Below are positions 51,093 to 59,586 of a stretch of DNA of 64,000 nt, in pieces; the stretch's first letter is position 1; every line of letters starts with the position of its first letter. The stretch spans positions 1-64,000 of the forward strand of contig NZ_JANADR010000001.1 of the NCBI RefSeq assembly GCF_024199925.1. Reading direction: 5' to 3'. Source of the stretch: Bradyrhizobium sp. CCGUVB1N3. GTDB taxonomy: Bacteria; Pseudomonadota; Alphaproteobacteria; Rhizobiales; Xanthobacteraceae. A program made the position numbers and the translations under genes. The notes under the pieces are model-generated. The model made no database searches. It was given only the letters and a program-made list of their open reading frames with translations, and was not told where the DNA came from.

Positions 51093-52130
51093 ATGAACGC
51101 ACACGTCAGCGATGGCCCGGATTTCGACCTGCGAAGGCTGGATTCCTATCTGAGGGACTGGCTGGGCGGATCTGCCACCACGGATGTCACACGCACCACC
51201 GGCGGAATGTCGAATCCCACCTATTTCGTGACGCGTGGCGATTGGCGTGCCGTGCTGCGCAAGCAGCCCAACAGTGTCCTGATGCCGTCGGCTCACGCCA
51301 TCGACCGCGAATATCGCGTACTTGCAGCCCTCCAGGATAGCGCAGTCCCGACCCCCAAACCGCTTCGGTACTGCGAGGATCGGGAGATCCTTGGTACGCC
51401 CTTCTATCTCATGGAATGGCTGGAGGGACGGGTCGTCTATGACTATGCGTTGCCGGGATTCTCGCGCGAGGAGCGCACAGCTTGCTATCGCTCGATGTGT
51501 ATGACCCTGGCGGAGATTCACAAGCTGGATTTCGCCGGTCTGGGCCTCGGCGACTACGGCAGACCTGGAAACTATTTTGCGCGCCAGCTCAATCGCTGGT
51601 CCAAGCTGTGGAGCGAATATCGCAAGGGCGATGAGGACAATCCGGCGCTGGACAAAATGGTGCTTTGGCTCGGCGAGCGCGTGCCCGTGAGCGAGACCCT
51701 GACATTGTGCCACGGGGATTTCCGCATGGCGAATGTCGTCTTCCATCCGCTCGAGCCTCGGGTCATCGGTGTGCTCGACTGGGAATTGTCGACACTCGGT
51801 CATCCGCTCGTGGATCTCGCCTTCAACAGTCAGGCCTGGCGTATGGCACCGGATGAGAACGGAGGCTTGCTCGGGTTGCCGCTCGAAGAGATGGGTATTC
51901 CAAACGAGCGGGAGTATCTTGAATGCTATTACGAATGCGCGGCGGCGACCGAGCGCCTGACGGTCTTCCACCAGGTCTTTGCGATGTTCCGCGGCGCTGT
52001 TGGCAGCGCTGGCGTAGCTGCGCGTGGCGATCTCGGTAACAACGTTTTGCCCGATGCAACGAATGTGGGACGACGTCTCGCGCGCGCCTATGCGACGCGG
52101 GGGATGGCGTTGATCGAGAGCGACCGATGA
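51093..52130 (+). CDS. APH-fold kinase-like protein, ACAD10/11 kinase type, 345 aa
   Basis: ATG 51093 (a GTG 3 bp earlier is also possible). N-terminal YLRDWLGGSA, TGGMSNPTYFVTRGDWRAVLRKQP (nucleotide-binding strand and Lys), MEWLEGRVVYD, TLCHGDFRMANVVF (HGD...N catalytic) and GVLDWELSTLGHPLVDLA. Closer to the ACAD10/11 kinase domain than the APH-like proteins at 33672 and 35987. Separate from, but adjacent to, its dehydrogenase partner at 49843-51087. Confidence 0.89.
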   Translation: MNAHVSDGPDFDLRRLDSYLRDWLGGSATTDVTRTTGGMSNPTYFVTRGDWRAVLRKQPNSVLMPSAHAIDREYRVLAALQDSAVPTPKPLRYCEDREILGTPFYLMEWLEGRVVYDYALPGFSREERTACYRSMCMTLAEIHKLDFAGLGLGDYGRPGNYFARQLNRWSKLWSEYRKGDEDNPALDKMVLWLGERVPVSETLTLCHGDFRMANVVFHPLEPRVIGVLDWELSTLGHPLVDLAFNSQAWRMAPDENGGLLGLPLEEMGIPNEREYLECYYECAAATERLTVFHQVFAMFRGAVGSAGVAARGDLGNNVLPDATNVGRRLARAYATRGMALIESDR

Positions 52131-52813
52131 GCATCGCGGAGCGGCCAACGATGAATCTCGACGAGGCGATCCGCCTTCGGCGGTCCGTTCGCGGGTTCCT
52201 TCCGCGAGAGGTGCCACAAGAGACCCTGCGCGAGGTTTTCGCGCTTGCACAGTTCGCGCCGTCGAACTGCAATGTTCAGCCCTGGACGCCGCATGTCGTA
52301 TCCGGCGACAAGCTGAGGCGCCTTCGCGAAGCGCTGGTTGCCGCCGGAATGCGCGACGAGCCGATCAAGCCGGACTGGCCGGCCGACGGCAAGTTTGTTG
52401 GAATCTATCGCGAACGCCAAGTTGGGGCGGCGCAGGCGCTTTACGGGGCGATGGGAGTGGTGCGGAACGATACGGTGGGGCGGAAGCTCGCCTATATTCG
52501 CAACCACGCGTTCTTCGACGCGCCCCACGCCGTGCTCATCTTCATGCAGGAGCCGTTCGACACGCGTGAGGCAACCGATATCGGAATGTATGCGCAGACG
52601 CTGATGCTGGCCCTGACTGCACGAGGGATCGGTTCCTGCGCGCAGGGCGCGCTGGGCCTGTTTCCAGACATCGTCCGCGAGCAGCTCGCAATTCCCAGCA
52701 ATTTCAAGCTGCTGTTCGGCATCTCGTTTGGCTATGAGGACAACGAGGTTAAAGCCAACGGGGCGCGCGTCGAGCGGGCCCAGGTGGATGACGTCGTGCA
52801 CTTTCACCGCTGA
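52127..52813 (+). CDS. Nitroreductase-family flavoprotein, 228 aa
   Basis: ATGA overlap with the upstream stop. FMN-binding RRSVRGFLPREVP, FAPSNCNVQPWTP, ARGIGSCAQGALGLFP and GISFGYEDNEVKANGARVERA. Family members reduce nitro groups or, in catabolic operons, enones and other flavin substrates. Its role here is not clear; it sits among acyl-CoA genes and may reduce a conjugated double bond. Confidence 0.88.
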   Translation: MSIAERPTMNLDEAIRLRRSVRGFLPREVPQETLREVFALAQFAPSNCNVQPWTPHVVSGDKLRRLREALVAAGMRDEPIKPDWPADGKFVGIYRERQVGAAQALYGAMGVVRNDTVGRKLAYIRNHAFFDAPHAVLIFMQEPFDTREATDIGMYAQTLMLALTARGIGSCAQGALGLFPDIVREQLAIPSNFKLLFGISFGYEDNEVKANGARVERAQVDDVVHFHR

Positions 52814-52845
52814 GCCGATCAGCAGAGTATCGAACGGAGTTCGTC

Positions 52846-54000
52846 TTGACTGGTCCCTTGCAAGGCTTTCGTGTCATCGAGATGGGAGGTATCGGACCGG
52901 CACCCTTTGCCGGGGCGCTGCTCGGCGACCTCGGGGCGGATGTGGTGCGCATTGACCGCATCGCGAAACCGGGCGTTGAACCGGAACTGCCCGCCCAATT
53001 TGACTTCTACAATCGCAACAAGCGCTCAGTGGCACTCGATCTCAAGAAGCCGGAGGCGATTGCAACGGTGCTGAAACTTGTGGCGCAGGCGGATGCGCTG
53101 ATTGAGGGGTTTCGTCCAACGGTGATGGAGCGATTAGGGTTGGGTCCGGAGGCGTGCCACGCGGCTAATCCTCGGCTCGTTTATGCCCGCATGACAGGCT
53201 GGGGGCAGGAGGGGCCGCTGGCGCAGGAGGCGGGACACGACATCAACTACCTCGCGTTAACTGGCGCCCTACACAGCCTAGGCGATAGCGATCGGCCGCC
53301 GCCGCCTCCACTCAATCTCGTTGCTGACCTTGGCGGTGGCGCGCTCTATCTGGTGGTCGGGTTGCTCTCGGCAGCAATGGAGGCGGGTAGATCGGGGCAG
53401 GGGCAGACAGTCGACGTCGCCATGATCGATGGCGTGACTCATTTGATGTCGGCGTTTCAGGCATTCCGCCAGCAGGGAAGCTGGACCGCGGAGCGGACGA
53501 ACAACATCGTCGACGGTGGGGCGCCATTTTATCGTACCTACGCGACAAATGACGCAAAATTCGTCGCTGTCGGAGCGATAGAGCCGCACTTCTACGCCAA
53601 TCTGTTGAACGTTATGGGCCTCAGCACCGAAAAACTGCCCGATCAGAACGATCGTTCAGCATGGCCACACATGCGTGAGCGCTTTGCCGGCATTTTCGCT
53701 CAGCGAACGCGCGATGAGTGGGTCGCTGCAGCGATGGGCCGCGATGCCTGTCTCGCGCCGGTGCTGACGGTCGACGAGGCGCCGTCGCATCGGCAGATGA
53801 AAGCGCGAAACGCATATGCGACATTCGACGGCGTGCGGCACCCGAGCCCTGCACCGCGTTTCTCCCGCACACATTCCGAACTTCACCGGCCACCTCCGAC
53901 GCCGGGCCGTGACAGCCGTAGTGCCTTGGCCGATTGGGGGCTTGCTGAGCATGAGATCGGCGCACTCGAGCGCAGCGGAGCAATAGCGCAGGCCAAATAG
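52846..54000 (+). CDS. CaiB-family CoA-transferase / alpha-methylacyl-CoA racemase-like, 384 aa
   Basis: TTG start at 52846 with CGGAG upstream; the first internal Met is at 52882. PLQGFRVIEMGGIGPAPFAGALLGDLGADVVRID and NRNKRSVALDLKKPEA are the family N-terminus. AGHDINYLALTGALHSLG carries His-Asp at the position of the catalytic pair in racemases (AGHDINY is the AMACR motif), so alpha-methylacyl-CoA epimerisation is more likely than CoA transfer. This fits 2-methyl-branched substrates. Confidence 0.88.
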   Translation: MTGPLQGFRVIEMGGIGPAPFAGALLGDLGADVVRIDRIAKPGVEPELPAQFDFYNRNKRSVALDLKKPEAIATVLKLVAQADALIEGFRPTVMERLGLGPEACHAANPRLVYARMTGWGQEGPLAQEAGHDINYLALTGALHSLGDSDRPPPPPLNLVADLGGGALYLVVGLLSAAMEAGRSGQGQTVDVAMIDGVTHLMSAFQAFRQQGSWTAERTNNIVDGGAPFYRTYATNDAKFVAVGAIEPHFYANLLNVMGLSTEKLPDQNDRSAWPHMRERFAGIFAQRTRDEWVAAAMGRDACLAPVLTVDEAPSHRQMKARNAYATFDGVRHPSPAPRFSRTHSELHRPPPTPGRDSRSALADWGLAEHEIGALERSGAIAQAK

Positions 54001-54026
54001 CCGGACCTTTGCGGGGAGAGCATACA

Positions 54027-54641
54027 GTGACTAGCAGGCGCACAGGCGAGACAAAGCTGATCATTGTCAGGCATGGTGCTCCGCACGAGGATCACCCCGT
54101 CGAGCCTGCCGATCCGCCCCTCACGATGGAAGGCCGCCAACAAGCGGCCAGGCTGGCCACACAGCTTATTGCCGAGGGCATCGACCGCATTGTGTCAAGC
54201 CCACAGCAGCGCGCCTACGAGACCGCGCAACCGTTGGCGGATCGGCTTCGCCTGCCAATTGAAGTTCTGGATGGTCTTGCCGAAGTGGACCGCGGCACCG
54301 ACCGCTATCGTTCCCCTGAGACGATCAAACGCGAGACGCCAGAACGCTGGCATGAATTCCTCGCATCACCCATCGCCTATTTTGGACTGAGCGAGGAGAG
54401 ATTCCGCGCGACCGTCCTCAGGGCGTTCGCCGAGTTATTGGCGTCCGATACGGGTACCATCGCTGTTTTCAGCCATGGCACGCCAATCAAGGTGATCCTT
54501 CAACACGCACTCGGGCTGAAGGATCGTGCGACGCTCGTGATCGGCCATTGCTCAGTGACAAGCATCTCTGGCACGTCCATCGACAAGATGACTGTCGAAT
54601 GCGTGGCCGACCAGCGAATTCAGTCCGGAGCGGGGTGCTAA
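54027..54641 (+). CDS. Histidine phosphatase (phosphoglycerate-mutase-like), 204 aa
   Basis: GTG at 54027 chosen after GGGGAGAG; a TTG at 54009 would add six residues. RHG motif in LIIVRHGAPHED, SSPQQRAYETAQPLADRL, GLAEVDRGTDRY and second catalytic His in FSHGTPIKVIL. It dephosphorylates small phosphoesters; it could act on a phospho-CoA intermediate left by the APH-fold kinases, which is speculative. Last gene of the operon begun at 46585. Confidence 0.85.
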   Translation: MTSRRTGETKLIIVRHGAPHEDHPVEPADPPLTMEGRQQAARLATQLIAEGIDRIVSSPQQRAYETAQPLADRLRLPIEVLDGLAEVDRGTDRYRSPETIKRETPERWHEFLASPIAYFGLSEERFRATVLRAFAELLASDTGTIAVFSHGTPIKVILQHALGLKDRATLVIGHCSVTSISGTSIDKMTVECVADQRIQSGAGC

Positions 54642-54862
54642 TCCGCCGAGATGGGATCGCCGGACAGCGCCCAGCTCGTTCCGTCGAACTTGGCGATACG
54701 GAGGATCTTGAACGGCGTGTGGTCTCCGGGCGCGGTGCTGATCGAGACGCCGGGGAGCATCAGCGGCATTCTTGTGCCGTGAAGCGAGGTCGCCTGGCGG
54801 ATGGGGTTCTCCCGGGTCAGTTCGTCCCCACATTTCTTCAGCACCGCGGTTACGCTCGGCAT
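54638..54862 (-). pseudogene. C-terminal stub of a Liv-type substrate-binding protein
   Basis: A 74-codon minus-strand frame reads VLKKCGDELTRENPIRQA, then MLPGVSISTAPGDHTPF and ALSGDPISAD. It matches the last 70 residues of the receptors at 11080 and 32204 (CGDxLTREN, MLPGIxLxTSPGD). No signal peptide or receptor body precedes it; upstream codons do not align. It is a remnant of a third gene copy and overlaps the phosphatase stop by 4 bp. Confidence 0.75.
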
Positions 54863-55004
54863 CGGCGAGCTGAATTCGAAACATTGCCATTGGGAGCTCC
54901 CTCGTTTGGGGGCAGGTTGGCGTCGCGTGGTTAATGGAAGGTTGATGGCAATCCCGCGACCATTCTGACAATCGAAAAGTCTCCAATAATCTCAAAGGGA
55001 GACT

Positions 55005-56141
55005 CTATGCTGAGTTCATGGCGCAAATGATGCGCTCAACCTCATCGACCGTGTTGTAATAGTGCATCGAGACCCTGATCGCGCCGTTGCGAATACTGGC
55101 GTAGATGCGGTCCTTGTTGAGCGCTGCGAGCATGGAGGAAGCTGCAATGTCGGGCTTCTCAAGAAGCACTATTCCCGATCGTGATCGTCGTTCGAATCGG
55201 TAGACCGGCAAGATGCTCTGCCGAAGGGCACGTTCCGAGAGCAACTCGTTGAGCTGGAGAACTCTGTCCTCGATCCATTCGATCCCAAGCTCGTCGATCT
55301 CTGCCAGGCGCTCCGCAAGTCCGAAGATGCCGGCTGCATTCGGAGTGCCCGACTCGAAACGTCGCGCATCAGGCAAGTAGTCAAGCGTCCGCTTGAACTC
55401 GAACGGATCGTTCACGCTCATCCAGCCAACGATCGCCGGCGTAATCGCTTCGAGTGCGCGGCTGGAGAAGCTGGCAAAGCCAATCCCGCGAGGACCCATC
55501 AGCCACTTGTGTGCACTCGCCACAAGGACGTCGATCCCCATTGCTTCAACATCGAGCTTGAGAGCGCCAACCGACTGGGTGCCGTCGACAATCAGCAGAG
55601 CGCCGTATTCAGAACAGAGGTCTCGAAACGAAGCTAGATCAGCCCGGAAACCGCTAAAGAATTGCACGTGACTCACTGCGACGAGCCGAGTCCGGCGATC
55701 CATTGCCTGCCGAAAATGGTCCGGGGATAAGGTCCCGTCAGGTGAAGATATCTGACGGACTTCAACACCCTTCGCGGCCAACCGTGTCCAGCAGAGATAG
55801 TTTGACGGGAACTCCTGCGCGCAAACGACCAGATTGTCTCCGGGTCGCCAATCAAGACCGAGCGCTACAAGGGATAGGCCGTGAGACGTGTTTTGCACAT
55901 AAGCAATGTTCTGCGCCGTGGAGCCGACCAGCTTCGCTGCGAGCGCGCGCCCCTTTTCGAAATGCGGTTGTGCAATCGTCCTGGCATCGCGCAGCTGTTC
56001 CGCGATGATATTGTTGTACTGCTCGCTTGCGATTTGAACGCGCCTTGAAATCGGTGAAACCGACGCATTGTCAACGTAGATGCCCTTCGCAAGGAATGGA
56101 AGGTCGCTTCGGATGCTGCTTAGCTTCTGATCATCAATCAC
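55005..56141 (-). CDS. Class V PLP-dependent aminotransferase/lyase, 378 aa
   Basis: Cysteine-desulfurase/isopenicillin-N-epimerase-like fold: IYVDNASVSPISRRV, VQNTSHGLSLVALGLDW, GDNLVVCAQEFPSN, LIVDGTQSVGALKLD (Asp binding PLP) and ASAHKWLMGPRGIGF with the Schiff-base Lys. GTPNAAGIFGL near the C-terminal part is typical. Substrate unknown. Lies next to the DinB and ABC-importer genes on the same strand, possibly one physiological unit for a nitrogen- or sulfur-containing compound. Confidence 0.88.
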   Translation of the reverse strand: MIDDQKLSSIRSDLPFLAKGIYVDNASVSPISRRVQIASEQYNNIIAEQLRDARTIAQPHFEKGRALAAKLVGSTAQNIAYVQNTSHGLSLVALGLDWRPGDNLVVCAQEFPSNYLCWTRLAAKGVEVRQISSPDGTLSPDHFRQAMDRRTRLVAVSHVQFFSGFRADLASFRDLCSEYGALLIVDGTQSVGALKLDVEAMGIDVLVASAHKWLMGPRGIGFASFSSRALEAITPAIVGWMSVNDPFEFKRTLDYLPDARRFESGTPNAAGIFGLAERLAEIDELGIEWIEDRVLQLNELLSERALRQSILPVYRFERRSRSGIVLLEKPDIAASSMLAALNKDRIYASIRNGAIRVSMHYYNTVDEVERIICAMNSA

Positions 56142-56255
56142 GTGGAAGTCCCGCTTCGAGCAACGACTGGTTGGTGACCTCTAGGGCTTTCGGGATGGAG
56201 GAAGCCAGTTCACTCGGACAATTGGCAAACGCAACGCCAAGCCGTGCCCGAACCA

Positions 56256-56753
56256 TCAATTTTCGCACAGAAAGACACATAGGTCGGTTTCTGGCGGATT
56301 GACGTTCGAGTCAAAAAACATCTCGCTCACCCAGCCGCGATGATAGGTTTTGTGGTTGACGACATGCAAGAACATGCCGACACGCGTCATCTCCGCGGCT
56401 TTGCCCGACACAAACTTGAACTTCAAGCGTTCGTTCAGGCTGTCGACGTTCTGGCCTTTGGCCCAGTCGATGTACCAGCGATTGATTTCGGTTTGCGCTT
56501 TTATCAGCTCGCCCAGGTCTGGATGCAGCATGTCGCGGCGGGTCGAAAAGCCGTGCTCCTCGCCCAAGAGATGGGCGCGCCATATCAAATCCACCACATA
56601 GTTGTGGTTGAGCGTGCCGATCATTGAGCCAAAAAGGGTTTGGCGTTTCCGGCTGACAGCACCTTCCGGCAGTTCAGCCATTGCCCTAAACAACACCTGA
56701 TCAGCCCAATCGCCGTAGTTTGCCAGCATTACAGCAGTTTCAGTCGTCAACAT
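56256..56753 (-). CDS. DinB-family four-helix protein, 165 aa
   Basis: Start 56753 (MLTTETAVMLANYGDWAD) with GAGGAC upstream. DinB/YfiT fold signs: N-terminal helix, MIGTLNHNYVVDLIWRAHLLG with metal His, and VVNHKTYHRGWVSEMFF with the conserved His pair. Such proteins bind a metal and often act as thiol-S-transferases or in stress responses. Between the aminotransferase and the ABC genes; exact role unknown. Confidence 0.85.
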   Translation of the reverse strand: MLTTETAVMLANYGDWADQVLFRAMAELPEGAVSRKRQTLFGSMIGTLNHNYVVDLIWRAHLLGEEHGFSTRRDMLHPDLGELIKAQTEINRWYIDWAKGQNVDSLNERLKFKFVSGKAAEMTRVGMFLHVVNHKTYHRGWVSEMFFDSNVNPPETDLCVFLCEN

Positions 56754-56845
56754 ATTGGATGGTCCTCGTTCAGTCGAGGCCTGCGGCCTCGCGAGCGGCC
56801 CCCAGGAAGCATCGGAGGACAAGCCGGGATGTTCAATGCGATCGG

Positions 56846-57625
56846 CTACGCGACTTTCCGGCCGTGATGGCTGTGAAGCTTGCTCGACAAAATGCCACGC
56901 CATTGGTTGAATTCCGGGCTCGCGATTTCTCGGGGTCTTTGCAAGTCAATGACATACTCGTTGTCTATCCGGCCCGGACCGGGCGACATGACGACGACCC
57001 TGTCCGCGAGAAAAATCGCTTCCTCGATGGCATGGGTGACGAACAGTACCGTCAGCTTGGTGCGCGACCAGAGTTCCACCAACTCATCCTGCAAGCGTTC
57101 GCGAGTCATCGCATCGAGGGCGCCAAACGGCTCATCCATCAGCACCACTTCCGCGTCATTGGCCAAAACGCGGGCAATCGCCACGCGTTGCTTCATGCCG
57201 CCGGAAAGCTGGTGAGGGTAAGCGTTAGCAAAGCGCTGCAGGCCGACCAGCTCGATGAACTTCTCCGTCGTCTCCTTGATTTCTTTGGTGGCGAGCCCCC
57301 GCGATTTTGGTCCGAAACCGATGTTGTCCCGAACAGTGAGCCACGGAAAAAGCCCGTAATCTTGAAACACCATCCCGCGAGATGGGTCGGGGCCGGCTAC
57401 CGGCATGCTCCACATGAGGACATCGCCACTGGTCGGCGTTTCAAATCCAGCCACCATGCGCAGCAAGGTCGACTTGCCGCAGCCGGACGCGCCGATGAGG
57501 CAAATGAACTCACCTTTGCGAACCGTCAGGTTGGCATTGCGCAATGCTTCGATCGATTGACCGTTGAGGGCAAACGTCTTGTTGACGTTCTTGATTTCGA
57601 GAATGGGAAGCGCGCTGTTAGACAC
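56846..57625 (-). CDS. ABC ATPase, SsuB/TauB type, 259 aa
   Basis: GTG start at 57625 (reads MSNSALPILEIKNV) with GGAG upstream, overlapping the permease stop by 8 bp. Walker A IGASGCGKST, Q-loop MVFQDYGLFPW, signature LSGGMKQRVAIARVLA, Walker B VVLMDEPFGALDA, H-loop VTHAIEEA. Energises an import system with the permease and binding protein upstream. This group imports sulfonates, taurine, nitrate or hydroxymethylpyrimidine-like compounds. Confidence 0.92.
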   Translation of the reverse strand: MSNSALPILEIKNVNKTFALNGQSIEALRNANLTVRKGEFICLIGASGCGKSTLLRMVAGFETPTSGDVLMWSMPVAGPDPSRGMVFQDYGLFPWLTVRDNIGFGPKSRGLATKEIKETTEKFIELVGLQRFANAYPHQLSGGMKQRVAIARVLANDAEVVLMDEPFGALDAMTRERLQDELVELWSRTKLTVLFVTHAIEEAIFLADRVVVMSPGPGRIDNEYVIDLQRPREIASPEFNQWRGILSSKLHSHHGRKVA

Positions 57626-58472
57626 GAGAAGGGCTCCAAGCAAGCAAGCGTCGGCCGATGAGCATGACGATTTGATCGGACAGGAAGCCAAAGACGCCGA
57701 TAACAAGCATTCCGCAGATGACGATTTCGGTCCGAGATAGTTGACGCGCTTCCATGATGATGGCGCCCAAGCCCGTGGGTACACCCGTCATTTCGCCGAC
57801 AACGATGACCACCCATGAAAAGCCCAGGCCTAAGCGGAGACCCGCAAAGATCGAGGGCAGGGCGGCCGGCAGGACAACACGGAAGAACTGCGCCGTTCCC
57901 TGACAACCCAACATGGACGCCGCTTCGAAGAGACGAGGCTCGACCGAACGCACACCAAAGACGGTATTCAACAAGATGGGATAGAACGCGCCGAGGAACA
58001 CCAGGAAGAATGCTGAGCGAGGTCCCAGTCCAAAAATGATCATCGCGAGCGGCAGCCACGCTGTGACCGGAATAGGGCGCAAGATTTGCAGCAGCGGTTC
58101 GACGAAGCGCCGGACAAGCTCTATGCGTCCGATCAGCATCCCAAGCGGAAGCGCGACGATGAGCGCGAGGTTGAATCCGCCGAGCACCCGGCTAACCGAT
58201 GCGATAAGGTGGGTCATGAGCGTGCCGCTGTAGGCGTCGTCATTGATTCCGCCGACGGCAAGATCTCGAAGTTCCAGCCAAACCTCCGTAGGCGGCGGGA
58301 CGAGGCTTGCTGGGCGCCCGACCGTCACGAAATGCCAGATCGCAAGAAGCACGATAGGTAAGACCAGCGCTTGTGCGAACGTCTTGACGCGCCCCAAGAC
58401 CGCAGGTGGCATAATTCGCTGGCGCTGCTGTCCGGCTGCCTTCTCAGAAATCGACATGACGATGCTGCTCAT
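57618..58472 (-). CDS. ABC permease, SsuC/TauC type, 284 aa
   Basis: Six membrane helices. The coupling-loop signature is in EAASMLGCQGTAQFFRVVLPAALPSIFAGLRLGLGFSW (EAA motif), with RPIPVTAWLPLAMIIFG before it. The start overlaps the binding-protein stop (ATGA at 58472-58469). Part of the importer 56846-59428. An earlier in-frame Met at residue 6 would also work. Confidence 0.91.
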   Translation of the reverse strand: MSSIVMSISEKAAGQQRQRIMPPAVLGRVKTFAQALVLPIVLLAIWHFVTVGRPASLVPPPTEVWLELRDLAVGGINDDAYSGTLMTHLIASVSRVLGGFNLALIVALPLGMLIGRIELVRRFVEPLLQILRPIPVTAWLPLAMIIFGLGPRSAFFLVFLGAFYPILLNTVFGVRSVEPRLFEAASMLGCQGTAQFFRVVLPAALPSIFAGLRLGLGFSWVVIVVGEMTGVPTGLGAIIMEARQLSRTEIVICGMLVIGVFGFLSDQIVMLIGRRLLAWSPSRV

Positions 58473-59428
58473 AGGGGCCTCAATGCGTCAACGAAGCTGG
58501 TATCGATGAAGGTGCCGAAGTCGGGCAGCCGCTTGATCTGCTTGAGCGCTAACATGTGCTCAGCATAGATTTTCGCCTGCTGGATTTGCGTTGGACCAAA
58601 TCGCCAAGTCAGCTCTACGTTAGGTATGGAGGCTTCGATCGCCTCCTTCTTCTGACCCAGTTTGGCGGAAGCCATTGCGACCATTTCATCCTTGTTCTTG
58701 GTCGCAAAATCCGTTGCCTGCTGATGGATACTCAGCATCGTACGAACAAGATCAGGCTTGTTGCTGATGATGTCGCGATGGGTGCCGAACACAATGTTCA
58801 ACGCCCCCATGGCGGTTGAATACGGATACTCGACGAGCTGACCAATGCCGGTGGACAACGAAACGCCAGGTCCTGGTTCAGCGCCGACATATGCATCGAT
58901 GTCGCCGCGCGCGAGTGCGATATGCATTTCGCTAAAGGAGACCCGGACCGGTTCGACGTCCTTGATGGACATGCCTTCCATACGCAAGCGCTCGAGGAAA
59001 AACACTTCCTGCGTTGTTCCTGGGAAGACCGCCACGCGCTTGCCCTTGAGGTCCTTGAGCGCGAGGATTGAGCTGTCCTTTTTCGAAATGATGGCCATGC
59101 CGCGATTGCACGTCGACGCAATCAACACGATTGGTTCGCCGGCCGCGGCGCCAAGTTCGCCGGCAGCAATACCGAAGTTGCCGAAATCCACGGACCGCGT
59201 GACGACGGCGGTCTTGCATTCGGTCGGCGTTTCAAAAGGAAGGACCTCAATTTTGAAGCCGGCCGGTGCAAAGCGCTCATAGAAGTACGGAGCGATCGAA
59301 TGAATCAATTTGAGCGCGCCCACCCGAATTACGGTGGCGTCTTGAGCACGAACAACGGCAGGAGTTGCAAGCACTGCACCTAACCCAGCAAGAATTTGTC
59401 GGCGGTGAAGAACGCTTCGCATAGCCAC
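58469..59428 (-). CDS. NMT1/SsuA-type ABC substrate-binding protein, 319 aa
   Basis: Tat-like or Sec signal: RRQILAGLGAVLATPAVVRAQD. SsuA/TauA fold with VDFGNFGIAAGELGAAAGEPIVLIAS, LKDLKGKRVAVFPGTTQEVFF and ALARGDIDAYVGAEPG. The ligand cannot be read from the sequence. First gene of the importer operon, divergent from the LysR gene at 59587. Confidence 0.9.
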   Translation of the reverse strand: MAMRSVLHRRQILAGLGAVLATPAVVRAQDATVIRVGALKLIHSIAPYFYERFAPAGFKIEVLPFETPTECKTAVVTRSVDFGNFGIAAGELGAAAGEPIVLIASTCNRGMAIISKKDSSILALKDLKGKRVAVFPGTTQEVFFLERLRMEGMSIKDVEPVRVSFSEMHIALARGDIDAYVGAEPGPGVSLSTGIGQLVEYPYSTAMGALNIVFGTHRDIISNKPDLVRTMLSIHQQATDFATKNKDEMVAMASAKLGQKKEAIEASIPNVELTWRFGPTQIQQAKIYAEHMLALKQIKRLPDFGTFIDTSFVDALRPL

Positions 59429-59549
59429 TTTCCTTTGATGAAGGCGCCAGCCGCCGGAACGCAGGGAGTGGCGGGTTTCGTCGGGCGTTTGGAGTTGGCT
59501 GGACGATAGCTATTGCGCCGTTGCAAACCAGTGCTTGATTCTGACCGTT

Positions 59550-59570
59550 CTGTTGCTAAAAATGCAACAG
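59550..59570. promoter_or_regulatory. LysR-box-like palindrome
   Basis: CTGTTGC-TAAAAAT-GCAACAG: 7-bp perfect arms, 16 bp before the LysR start at 59587 and 121 bp before the binding-protein start at 59428. Likely binding site of the LysR protein. Confidence 0.78.
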
Positions 59571-59586
59571 GGGGCTAGTTGGGCCG

